A stretch of 8,829 nt of DNA from Thiohalobacter sp. (GCA_027010005.1 JALVCM010000368.1:1-8829); one strand, 5' to 3'. Shown: positions 1 to 7,367, counted from the first letter of the stretch. A program made the numbers and translations. The notes: generated from the sequence alone by a model not told the origin.

Positions 1-1803
<1,803 letters not shown>

Positions 1804-1812
1804 GGGGCGCAG

Positions 1813-1841
1813 AGCATAAGGGCTGCCAGCGTCCCGCTCAA
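1813..1841 (-). promoter_or_regulatory. Candidate sigma70 promoter of uup, near-leaderless
   Basis: Read on the minus strand, TTGAGC (1841-1836) and TATGCT (1818-1813) are separated by exactly 17 bp. Each matches 4 of 6 consensus bases. Only nine bases separate the -10 box from the uup ATG, so transcription would begin about 0-3 bases before the start codon. This agrees with the missing Shine-Dalgarno. It is inferred from motifs alone. Confidence 0.4.
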
Positions 1842-1851
1842 CTGATTTGGT

Positions 1852-1875
1852 CCCTTGCCGATAGACTGGCAAGGG
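1852..1875. repeat. 8-bp inverted repeat in the uup divergent intergenic region
   Basis: CCCTTGCC (1852-1859) and GGCAAGGG (1868-1875) are perfect reverse complements around an 8-base loop. No T-tract follows on either strand, so this is not an intrinsic terminator. It lies between two divergent genes, just upstream of the candidate uup promoter, and could be an operator. The rest of 1804-2033 holds only the candidate promoters listed here. Confidence 0.45.
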
Positions 1876-1887
1876 GTACCGCCGTGC

Positions 1888-1896
1888 TGTTATGCT
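1888..1896 (+). promoter_or_regulatory. Candidate extended -10 promoter for the HhH membrane protein gene
   Basis: TG-T-TATGCT at 1888-1896 fits an extended -10 element. A poor -35-like TGGCAA lies 18 bp upstream (1867-1872), inside the inverted repeat. A start near 1903 would give a leader of about 130 bases before the ATG at 2034. The evidence is weak. Confidence 0.25.
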
Positions 1897-2033
1897 GCGT
1901 GCCGGGGTCGGTTTGCAGGTTGTTGAAGTTGCATTCGAAATCCCGGAGGAATACGCCATTTTTGTGTGCGGTATCACGCTATTTTGCTCCCGGGTTGCAG
2001 ATAATGACTGCCCCGGTTTACAGGATACAGGCC

Positions 2034-2711
2034 ATGCAAGACCACGAATTCTACGCTGATCCAACCGTGTTCGATTACTGGCAGACTCGCTGCAGCAGTG
2101 TGCTGTGCAGCTATACCCGTAAACTTTCTCCCTACGGCTGGACGCTGGCCTTTACTGCCATGGCGATACTGTTTGCTGTGACAGCAGCCGGTGTTTTTGG
2201 CTGGACACTGATGACCCGCATGAGCGATGAAGGACTCGTGGCATGGAACCAGTCCATGGCCCAGGTGATCACCATTATGATGGCCCTGCTGGCCTGCCAG
2301 GCCCTGTTGCAGCAGGCATTGCGCAGCTGGCCACCGGGGTTTGCCATGCCGCAGCGCCTGCGCCGCCTGATCCATGCCTGTGGCTGGGAGGTACCGGCTG
2401 GGGCGACACCGCAGAAAGCCCGGCAGGGATTCCGGCATTCACCTGCCCGGCAGGCCCCGGTCCCGGTAAAACAGATTCCACGTGGGCGGGACGATATTCA
2501 GACCTTCTTTGCCGGTGTACGCGCTGCCGGTGTCAACGTGGCGATAGCACGGGCGCTGTTTAGTGCCGGCGTGCGAACACCGCGCCAGCTTTGTGCGGCC
2601 AGTGATGAGAGATTGCTGGCAATTCATGGTGTCGGGTCTGCCACGGTGCGCAAACTGCGCCGTCACTTCGATGGTAACTCGTCGCTGTCTGTTTCACAGA
2701 TTGCCTGGTAA
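2034..2711 (+). CDS. Uncharacterised membrane-anchored helix-hairpin-helix protein
   Basis: 225 residues; I do not recognise the full-length family. Seen in the sequence: a polar N-terminus (1-34), two hydrophobic helices (about 35-57 and 76-96) joined by a short loop, a basic and proline-rich linker (about 97-150), and a C-terminal helix-hairpin-helix unit (about 158-212). The unit has the core LLAIHGVGSATVRKL at 194-208, typical of non-sequence-specific DNA-backbone binding. Basic residues flanking both helices place both termini in the cytoplasm, so the hairpin domain would face the nucleoid. This differs from ComEA, whose single anchor exports the domain. The start was chosen at ATG 2034 because AGGA lies 8 bases upstream. 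In-frame alternatives are ATG 2004, TTG 1962 (behind GGAGGA) and ATG 1884. The last 49 bases overlap the convergent cupin gene. The hairpin could also mediate protein contacts instead of DNA binding. Confidence 0.8.
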   Translation: MQDHEFYADPTVFDYWQTRCSSVLCSYTRKLSPYGWTLAFTAMAILFAVTAAGVFGWTLMTRMSDEGLVAWNQSMAQVITIMMALLACQALLQQALRSWPPGFAMPQRLRRLIHACGWEVPAGATPQKARQGFRHSPARQAPVPVKQIPRGRDDIQTFFAGVRAAGVNVAIARALFSAGVRTPRQLCAASDERLLAIHGVGSATVRKLRRHFDGNSSLSVSQIAW

Positions 2712-3130
2712 CAGGCGGGTGTGAAACGCGGTGTGCAGATGGCATAAAAGACCAGCACATCTTCACCACAGTTCCGTATACGCTGGCGAACACCGGGTGG
2801 AATATAGACAAAATCACCGGCCTCAACAGCCTGTAGGCCAGACTCGCCTACCTGGACTTCCCCGCATCCTTCCAGAATGAGATAGCGCTCTGTCACACCC
2901 GTCAGGTAGTGCCAGCGTGTCGTAACGCCGGGTGCCACACGTGCACGTGCTACAGATACCTCCGGGTCATCGTTGCTATTGGAGATTTCCAGGATATGGC
3001 AGCCTTCATGGAACCAGAACTCCTGTGACTCGTCGGGTCTTGTGATGAAGGGTGGCATGGTCAGCCTCACTGAAGGAAGTTGTTGCAGATTATGCATGCT
3101 GGCGTTGTCAGGGTCATTGATCCCTGCCAT
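2663..3130 (-). CDS. Single-domain cupin protein with altered metal-ligand positions
   Basis: 155 residues with one double-stranded beta-helix (cupin) domain at about 60-130. Both cupin motifs keep canonical spacing. Motif 1 runs G68-x5-H74-x-L76-x4-E81-x6-G88, and motif 2 runs G105-x5-P111-x-G113-x2-Q116-x3-N120. Two of the three usual histidine ligands are therefore replaced (L76, Q116), while H74 and E81 remain. From memory, a family of small bacterial cupins with the same WHxLxGxxERY and Q-x-x-x-N pattern exists without an assigned reaction, so this may be a family trait and not decay. A conserved ICTPRF segment follows the barrel. There is no signal peptide, so it is cytoplasmic. The first ATG at 3130 lacks a clear ribosome site; ATG 3097 (residue 12) is an alternative. 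The gene is convergent with, and overlaps by 49 bp, the helix-hairpin-helix gene. The substrate is unknown. Confidence 0.85.
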   Translation of the reverse strand: MAGINDPDNASMHNLQQLPSVRLTMPPFITRPDESQEFWFHEGCHILEISNSNDDPEVSVARARVAPGVTTRWHYLTGVTERYLILEGCGEVQVGESGLQAVEAGDFVYIPPGVRQRIRNCGEDVLVFYAICTPRFTPACYQAICETDSDELPSK

Positions 3131-3204
3131 CCGTGCCAGATGTTTTGCGTTGAGGTGTCGTTTGCGCTTTCATAGGGGACTACTGTTCAGGTAAGGATAG
3201 CGCA

Positions 3205-3921
3205 ATGACAGAAACAGCGACCGGCTCGATCCATGCTCTGGAACTCGGGCCAATGGAAAACTTCGTGTATCTCATAGAGGACCGTAAAAGTGGCCGTGCC
3301 GCTGTCGTCGATCCGGCCTGGGATATTCCCGCGGTACTGGCACTGGCAAAACAGCACGGTGTCGATATCACCGATATTCTGCTGACACACAGTCACTATG
3401 ACCACATCAATGGTATTGAGGAGGTACTGGCCAGCCACGATGCCCGGCTGCACCTGCTGAAGCCCGAGTCGAAATTCTGGGGCGCCGAGCTGGGGAAACC
3501 CGCCCTGCATCATGGAGGAGATCGTATCCGGCTGGGTGATACTGAAATCGAGGTGCTGCATACCCCGGGTCACACACCGGGTTCTGCCTGCTACAAGGTT
3601 GGGCAACAGCTGATAACCGGGGATACGCTTTTTGTTTTCGGTTGCGGCCGGTGTGATCTTGCCGGTGGTGATCCGGAGCAGATGTTTCATACATTGAAGG
3701 ACATGGAACAGAACCTGCCTGCGGATACCGTGATTCTCCCCGGTCATAACTATGCTGAAAAGCCGGTTTCCACCATGCAGGAGCAGATTGAAGGAAACCC
3801 GTTTCTGCACTTCGATGAGACGGAGCGTTTTGTGCGCTACCGGATGGACTATCATGACAAGCACCGTCATGGACCATACGGCCCGGTTTGCAAGGGACAC
3901 GAAATGCCTGACATTTCGTGA
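3205..3921 (+). CDS. GloB-like metallo-beta-lactamase-fold hydrolase
   Basis: 238 residues, cytoplasmic. The binuclear metal site is complete: THSHYDHI at 61-68 supplies H62, H64, D66 and H67, then PGHTPGS gives H123, GDTLF gives D140 and LPGHNY gives H181. This matches the hydroxyacylglutathione hydrolase (glyoxalase II)-like branch, which cleaves thioesters such as S-lactoylglutathione in methylglyoxal detoxification. The GCGRCDLAGGDPEQM segment (146-160) is typical of that broad group. The glutathione-binding C-terminal domain of classical GloB is not obvious, so another thioester or a persulfide-type substrate is possible. The start is supported by AGGA 7 bases upstream of ATG. The 3' end overlaps the mug-like gene as GTGA, and its last codons form half of a hairpin that holds the mug start. 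The fold is certain and the exact substrate is not. Confidence 0.9.
   Translation: MTETATGSIHALELGPMENFVYLIEDRKSGRAAVVDPAWDIPAVLALAKQHGVDITDILLTHSHYDHINGIEEVLASHDARLHLLKPESKFWGAELGKPALHHGGDRIRLGDTEIEVLHTPGHTPGSACYKVGQQLITGDTLFVFGCGRCDLAGGDPEQMFHTLKDMEQNLPADTVILPGHNYAEKPVSTMQEQIEGNPFLHFDETERFVRYRMDYHDKHRHGPYGPVCKGHEMPDIS
3898..3920 (+). promoter_or_regulatory. Hairpin sequestering the GTG start codon of the mug-like gene
   Basis: CACGAAATG (3898-3906) and CATTTCGTG (3912-3920) are perfect reverse complements with a 5-base loop. The last three bases of the 3' arm are the GTG initiation codon of the glycosylase gene, and the stop codon of the upstream gene is 3919-3921. No Shine-Dalgarno stands in front of the GTG. 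A ribosome finishing the upstream gene would melt the stem, which predicts translational coupling. The pairing is seen directly; the function is inferred. Confidence 0.55.
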
Positions 3922-4466
3922 AGACGCTGCCTGATTTTGTTGCACCGGGGCTCACGGTAGTATCGGTTGGTCTCAATCCCTCCCTGCCTTCGGTCGTGGC
4001 GGGGTTTCCCTTTGCCAACCCGCGTAACCGGTTCTGGAAAGCACTGAATGCCAGCCAATTGCTGTCGGCCCCTGTCGAACCGGGCGTTGATGCCATGTAC
4101 CGGCTGCTCGAGCAGGAAAAGATGGGGTTCACCGATGTCGTGAAACGCCCGACACGGGGTGCAGCAGACCTGCGCGCCAGTGATTACCGGGAAGGTGCCC
4201 CGCGTTTGTTTAAGCTGATTGAATCACTTGAACCACGCTGGGTGTGGTTCCACGGCAAGCTGGCATGGCAGTACTACCTGCGATATGGCGACACGGGCGG
4301 TGAGGATACCGGCTGGGGGCGGCAGCCGAACGATACAGCCGGCAGTTATGTGTTCGTGTCACCCAATCCCAGCCCGGCCAATGCAGCCTTCTCTGTGGAT
4401 GACCTGGTGGAAAGTTACAATGCCTTTGCCAAGGCGCTGAAGACGTGTCCAGACAGGGTGTGTTGA
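3918..4466 (+). CDS. mug: Mug-type G/U mismatch-specific uracil-DNA glycosylase
   Basis: 182 residues of the uracil-DNA glycosylase superfamily, Mug/TDG branch, which removes uracil and exocyclic cytosine adducts opposite G. The N-terminal motif VGLNPSLPS (17-25) corresponds to GINPGLSS of E. coli Mug, with N20 at the catalytic asparagine position. It is followed by GFPFANPRNRFW (29-40), nearly identical to the Mug segment. The second active-site motif is SPNPSPAN (148-155), followed by LVESYNAF (163-170), matching NPSGLSR and LVEAY. The protein is complete, slightly longer than the roughly 168 residues of E. coli Mug. The start is GTG 3918, since motif 1 begins only about 15 residues later and no other in-frame start fits. 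It overlaps the hydrolase gene by four bases (GTGA), and its start lies in a hairpin. Its stop overlaps a TTG that may begin a small ORF. Confidence 0.9.
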   Translation: MKTLPDFVAPGLTVVSVGLNPSLPSVVAGFPFANPRNRFWKALNASQLLSAPVEPGVDAMYRLLEQEKMGFTDVVKRPTRGAADLRASDYREGAPRLFKLIESLEPRWVWFHGKLAWQYYLRYGDTGGEDTGWGRQPNDTAGSYVFVSPNPSPANAAFSVDDLVESYNAFAKALKTCPDRVC

Positions 4467-4606
4467 CAGTACCTGCTCAGGCAGTGCAGACTCATGTCCA
4501 TGATGACGAGGATTTATTCCCGACAGGCCGCTATCTATGTCGCACCGAAACTGATGTGGTGTGTGTACGGCTGCTGCCCGGGAAAAACGATCTGAGTAAA
4601 AAGTAA
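4463..4606 (+). CDS. Probable small protein, 47 residues, coupled to mug
   Basis: An open frame begins with TTG at 4463, overlapping the mug stop codon as TTGA, and ends at TAA 4604-4606, just before the terminator. A GTG at 4484 (residue 8) is an alternative start. The product is hydrophilic: an acidic histidine-containing stretch (HVHDDEDLFP, 11-20), then GRYLC and VVCVRLLPG with two cysteines eight residues apart (26 and 34), and a basic KNDLSKK end. The composition looks like a real folded protein more than random translation. The GRYxC...C...LPG pattern faintly recalls small zinc-ribbon-like proteins, but only two cysteines are present and I do not recognise a family. CAGGG lies just upstream of the TTG. 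A remnant of a longer gene is possible. Confidence 0.4.
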   Translation: MTVPAQAVQTHVHDDEDLFPTGRYLCRTETDVVCVRLLPGKNDLSKK

Positions 4607-4617
4607 AACCGTTTTTC
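4582..4617 (+). repeat. 8-bp inverted repeat upstream of the terminator
   Basis: GAAAAACG (4582-4589) and CGTTTTTC (4610-4617) are perfect reverse complements around a 20-base A-rich loop that contains the stop codon of the small ORF. The stem is AT-rich and weak. It sits four bases before the strong terminator and may be an accessory 3' structure. Confidence 0.35.
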
Positions 4618-4621
4618 ATAC

Positions 4622-4653
4622 AGGCCGCAGCCCGAAAGGACTGCGGCCTTTTT
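4622..4653 (+). terminator. Strong intrinsic terminator of the gloB-like/mug block
   Basis: AGGCCGCAG (4622-4630) pairs perfectly with CTGCGGCCT (4641-4649). Inside, after a C-A mismatch, CC and GG close a GAAA tetraloop (4634-4637). Five T residues run from 4649 to 4653. The reverse strand has no T-tract, so it terminates plus-strand transcription only. It lies only 31 bases before the start of the next plus-strand gene. Confidence 0.9.
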
Positions 4654-4684
4654 CGTTCTGGCGGGATAAAAAGAGGACAGACTG

Positions 4685-5566
4685 ATGTCGGTGCCGGCAG
4701 CATTTGCAGGTGTAATTTTGATCTGGTCGACGACACCACTGGCAATCCAGTGGAGCAGCGAGGGTGGCGGTTTCCTGTTCGGGGTAACGGCGCGCATGGC
4801 GCTGGGGCTGCTGTTCTGCCTGTTGGCCATTCGCTTTAGCGGGGTGTCGATGCCCTGGCACGGGCGTGCGCGGCTGGCCTATGTGGCAGCCGGACTGGGG
4901 ATCTACGGGAGTATGTCGCTGGTGTACTGGGGCGCGCAGTATGTGCCATCCGGCTGGATTGCCGTGTTGTTCGGGTTGTCGCCGCTGGTGACCAGTGTTT
5001 TTGCGGCCCTGTGGTTGTCAGAGCAATCACTGGGACTGGCGCGTATTGGTGGTCTGTTGCTGGGACTGGCAGGTCTGGCGATCATTTTTCTCAAAGGGGG
5101 GACAGCGGGTTCGCACACCGACCTGGGAGTTGCCGCCGTACTGTTGTCGACGGTGGTGCACGCAGCCAGTGCTGTGTGGGTACGTCGCTTGTCGGTCGAA
5201 CTGCCGGCGCTTGCGGTCACGGGGGGTGGGCTTAGCCTGGCAGTGCCGCTGTTTATCCTGACCTGGTTGTTGTTCGATGGCAGCTGGCCGGCGGTCTTGC
5301 CGGAACGTGCCCGCTTTTCCATTGTTTACCTGGCGCTGTTCGGGTCCTTGCTGGGGTTCTTCTGGTATTTCTACCTGTTGCGTGAAGTGGAAGCCGCACG
5401 GGTGAATCTGGTGACGTTGGTGACACCGGTTACCGCGCTTCTGTTGGGGCACTGGTTGAATGGCGAGGTGATTGAAGCCGGTGTATGGTTCGGGACAGCG
5501 TTGATCATGTGCGGTTTGCTGGTGCACCAGTGGGGCCGGTTTTCTCGTCGTCCGGCCGTCGGTTAG
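4685..5566 (+). CDS. EamA/DMT-superfamily inner-membrane transporter
   Basis: 293 residues with ten predicted membrane helices (about 3-22, 30-50, 65-83, 88-110, 118-136, 147-166, 175-196, 210-231, 238-258, 264-282) arranged as two EamA repeats (about 5-135 and 146-282). Each repeat shows the family pattern before its last helix: LSPLVTSVFAALWLSEQ at 98-114 and TPVTALLLGHWLNGE at 247-261. Members export metabolites or amino acids, or take up sugars or nucleosides; the substrate cannot be read from sequence. The basic tail (GRFSRRP) suits a cytoplasmic C-terminus. ATG 4685 has AGAGGA seven bases upstream. The intrinsic terminator ends 31 bases before the start, leaving little room for a promoter. 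The gene is 49 bp upstream of a lipoprotein gene on the same strand, and the two are probably cotranscribed. Confidence 0.93.
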   Translation: MSVPAAFAGVILIWSTTPLAIQWSSEGGGFLFGVTARMALGLLFCLLAIRFSGVSMPWHGRARLAYVAAGLGIYGSMSLVYWGAQYVPSGWIAVLFGLSPLVTSVFAALWLSEQSLGLARIGGLLLGLAGLAIIFLKGGTAGSHTDLGVAAVLLSTVVHAASAVWVRRLSVELPALAVTGGGLSLAVPLFILTWLLFDGSWPAVLPERARFSIVYLALFGSLLGFFWYFYLLREVEAARVNLVTLVTPVTALLLGHWLNGEVIEAGVWFGTALIMCGLLVHQWGRFSRRPAVG

Positions 5567-5615
5567 GTTTCGCCAGGGTTGCGGGTACGCAGACAGGTAA
5601 TGTGAGGAGCATGAC

Positions 5616-6173
5616 ATGAATATTCATGGACCGGTCGCTTTGCTGATGGCACTGGCTCTGGCTGCCTGCCAGTCCACGGGAAGCGGGAAGGACGGGTATT
5701 TCAGTAACCCGGTGGGTGTTGGTACCGAGCTGGAAGTGGTGGAGCCATTGCATGTTCCGGCAAGCCTGGCGCGGGTATACCTGCAGGGTGGTGAAGTGGG
5801 TCGTTACACCGACATCGATCAGTACCAGCCATTCTGTTATTTCCTGATGCACCAGACGTCACCCGTGGCGCAGGAGATCCGGCCAGCCGTGTTTCGGGTC
5901 CGTTCGGTTGAATTACGTGAACAGGATGTACGGCTTGCCACACCGCTGAGGGTTGTGCATCTGGGTGCTTTCGGCGGTAGTGATGGTCCGGGTGTTATTG
6001 CATTTGAAACGCACATGGTGCTGGAGGTTGCCGACCAGGCAGATCCCGAGCGCCTGGTCTGTTCCGGCGCCTTTGCACCGCCTGCCGAAGCGGCACCCAT
6101 CCGGCTTGCGGAAATGCGTCTTGTGCTGGGTAAAAAGGTGACCGTCAGGGCTCCGGGGTCGGCTGGCTTTTGA
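5616..6173 (+). CDS. Uncharacterised lipoprotein
   Basis: 185 residues. The N-terminus is a short lipoprotein signal (1-17) with lipobox L15-A16-A17-C18. The residue after the acylated cysteine is Gln, so by the Lol +2 rule the protein should go to the outer membrane, facing the periplasm. The mature part begins with a Gly/Ser-rich tether (19-36), then a mostly beta-pattern domain containing VARGG-like repeats of alternating hydrophobics and a DQYQPFCYF segment (68-76). C74 and C149 could form a disulfide. I recall similar unnamed lipoproteins with a YxPYCxFE-type motif in gammaproteobacteria, without a function. The start has GAGGAG about seven bases upstream. The last 29 bases overlap the convergent secreted-protein gene. 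It probably shares a transcript with the transporter. Confidence 0.85.
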   Translation: MNIHGPVALLMALALAACQSTGSGKDGYFSNPVGVGTELEVVEPLHVPASLARVYLQGGEVGRYTDIDQYQPFCYFLMHQTSPVAQEIRPAVFRVRSVELREQDVRLATPLRVVHLGAFGGSDGPGVIAFETHMVLEVADQADPERLVCSGAFAPPAEAAPIRLAEMRLVLGKKVTVRAPGSAGF

Positions 6174-6567
6174 GCTTGTTCCAACCCCCCTGTTTGCCCG
6201 GGGCGATGTTCTTCCGGTCGTCGTACAGGAGGGTGACAAGGTCGGCGACAGCGCTGGTGAAATTTTCATTCGGATTGGCGGCGCAGTAACCTTCCAGCCA
6301 GTCGAGTGCATCGGCCATGCTCTTGTCACCCAGGATATTATAGGTGCCTGCAGCGGCGTTGTTGACGGCTGTCATGAAGCCGGCCAGCCAGTGGTGGTAC
6401 CAGCGTTCCGCTGTCCCGCCATGATCGCGGGCCACCAGAAAGGCCGCACAATTTTCTGCACCCACACCGAACACAGCGTACTGGTCATCCATGTCGCGTG
6501 ATCGGGCCGACGTGGTAAACAGGCTGGTGATGAGCAGCAGGGCGAGAAGGCGGGTCATCCTTTGCAT
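6145..6567 (-). CDS. Small secreted protein, Rap1a/Tai- or HdeA-like
   Basis: 140 residues. Residues 1-22 form a Sec signal peptide (MTRLLALLLITSLF core, probable cut after SAR or nearby). The mature helical protein has two cysteines, C40 (AENCAAF) and C95 (LEGYC), probably a disulfide. The segment ending GYCAANPNENFTSAVADLV (93-111) has the W...YC..NP......A...L shape shared by periplasmic Rap1a/Tai immunity-type and HdeA-type proteins. That resemblance is from memory and does not prove function, and no T6SS effector is nearby. ATG 6567 was chosen because AAGGA lies eight bases upstream; ATG 6576 and 6558 are less well placed, and longer versions upstream have no signal-peptide logic. It lies 73 bp downstream of the zinc peptidase gene on the same strand. 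The Lys/Gln/Pro-rich tail overlaps the lipoprotein gene end. Confidence 0.8.
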   Translation of the reverse strand: MQRMTRLLALLLITSLFTTSARSRDMDDQYAVFGVGAENCAAFLVARDHGGTAERWYHHWLAGFMTAVNNAAAGTYNILGDKSMADALDWLEGYCAANPNENFTSAVADLVTLLYDDRKNIAPGKQGGWNKLKSQPTPEP

Positions 6568-6640
6568 AACAGGCATCCTTGTTACCGGTTTCGTCCATCG
6601 CATCGGCACGCGGGGGACGAATCTGAAGGGTGTTTCTGTG

Positions 6641-7324
6641 TCATCGCCGTGCCCAGCGCATCCAGCGCCACAGGTTGAGCAGGCTGGCCAGCGAGGCGGC
6701 CACATAGGTGAACGCGGCGGCGGTAAGGATTTGCCGGGCCGCAGCCTGGTCGCGGTCCGATAAATAGTGCCCGGCTTCGAGCAATGGCAGGGCGCGGCGG
6801 AAACTGGCGTCCCACTCAACCGGCAGTGTGACGAGGTGCAGCAGGGCGGCAGAGCCGAAACTGGCAATGACCGCCAGTAACATGATGACGGCAACCGACG
6901 GCGCACGTGTCAGGCCTGCCACCACGGGCGCGAGTACGAACAGGGCATTACCGAGTTGCTGCGCAACCCCGGCCAGTGATGCGAGACGGCTCCGCCAGCG
7001 TAACGGCTGGTAGTCCAGTTTGTCCTGAAGTGCATGCCCGACCTCGTGAGCGGCAACCACGATGGCGGTGAGCGATTTCCCTTCCAGCCGGTCCTTGTCA
7101 AGACGGACGGTTTTACTGACCGGGTCGTAATGATCGCCAGCATTGGCTGTTTCTACCCCGACCTCTGTCATATGCAGCCGATCGAGCAGGTGGCGGGCAA
7201 ATTCTCCACCGTTGCCCGCCAGCTCGGGGCGTGGGCTGGCGTGGCGTCTGAAAACGGCCTGGACCCACAGTTGCGGGCCAAACAGGATGATCAGAACAAG
7301 CAGCGTGGCGAGCAGAATATGCAT
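6641..7324 (-). CDS. YugP-type membrane-bound zinc metallopeptidase
   Basis: 227 residues. Domain order: an N-terminal membrane helix (about 2-20), DHYDPxxKxVRL (64-75), the zinc site HEVGH (93-97, E94 catalytic), two further helices (about 117-137 and 143-163), the third-ligand segment LPVEWDAS (167-174, E170), and a last helix (about 196-216). This order and the LPVE-(F/W)-(N/D)-AS motif are diagnostic of the neutral zinc metallopeptidase family of Bacillus YugP (Zn_peptidase_2). The active site should face the cytoplasmic membrane surface; natural substrates are not known. All catalytic residues are present. ATG 7324 is the only in-frame start before an upstream stop, and its ribosome site is weak. 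It is divergent from the YbaK-like gene and is probably the first gene of a pair with the small secreted protein. Confidence 0.92.
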   Translation of the reverse strand: MHILLATLLVLIILFGPQLWVQAVFRRHASPRPELAGNGGEFARHLLDRLHMTEVGVETANAGDHYDPVSKTVRLDKDRLEGKSLTAIVVAAHEVGHALQDKLDYQPLRWRSRLASLAGVAQQLGNALFVLAPVVAGLTRAPSVAVIMLLAVIASFGSAALLHLVTLPVEWDASFRRALPLLEAGHYLSDRDQAAARQILTAAAFTYVAASLASLLNLWRWMRWARR

Positions 7325-7367
7325 GCAGGGTATCTGGAATGGTCAGGCCCGTCAGTATCTCATGCCA

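Noticed and set aside
1884..2033. 50-residue N-terminal extension of the HhH protein
   Set aside because: Its ATG has no ribosome site and falls next to the candidate -10 element; ATG 2034 has AGGA at good spacing. TTG 1962 behind GGAGGA remains possible.
3187..4132. Two minus-strand open frames of about 240-250 codons over the gloB-like and mug genes
   Set aside because: Both lie antisense to genes with complete catalytic motifs and show no domain of their own.
4494..4595. Alternative 33-residue ORF in another frame in the post-mug gap
   Set aside because: No ribosome site, an unusual composition (many Met, Cys, Tyr), and the 4463-4606 frame is longer and better positioned.
5027..5617. 196-codon minus-strand open frame within the transporter region
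   Set aside because: Gln/Arg/His-rich shadow of a hydrophobic membrane-protein gene on the plus strand.
6568..6906. N-terminal extension of the small secreted protein to 253 residues
   Set aside because: The extra part is antisense-frame shadow of the YugP-type peptidase gene; the signal peptide and AAGGA site fix the start at 6567.
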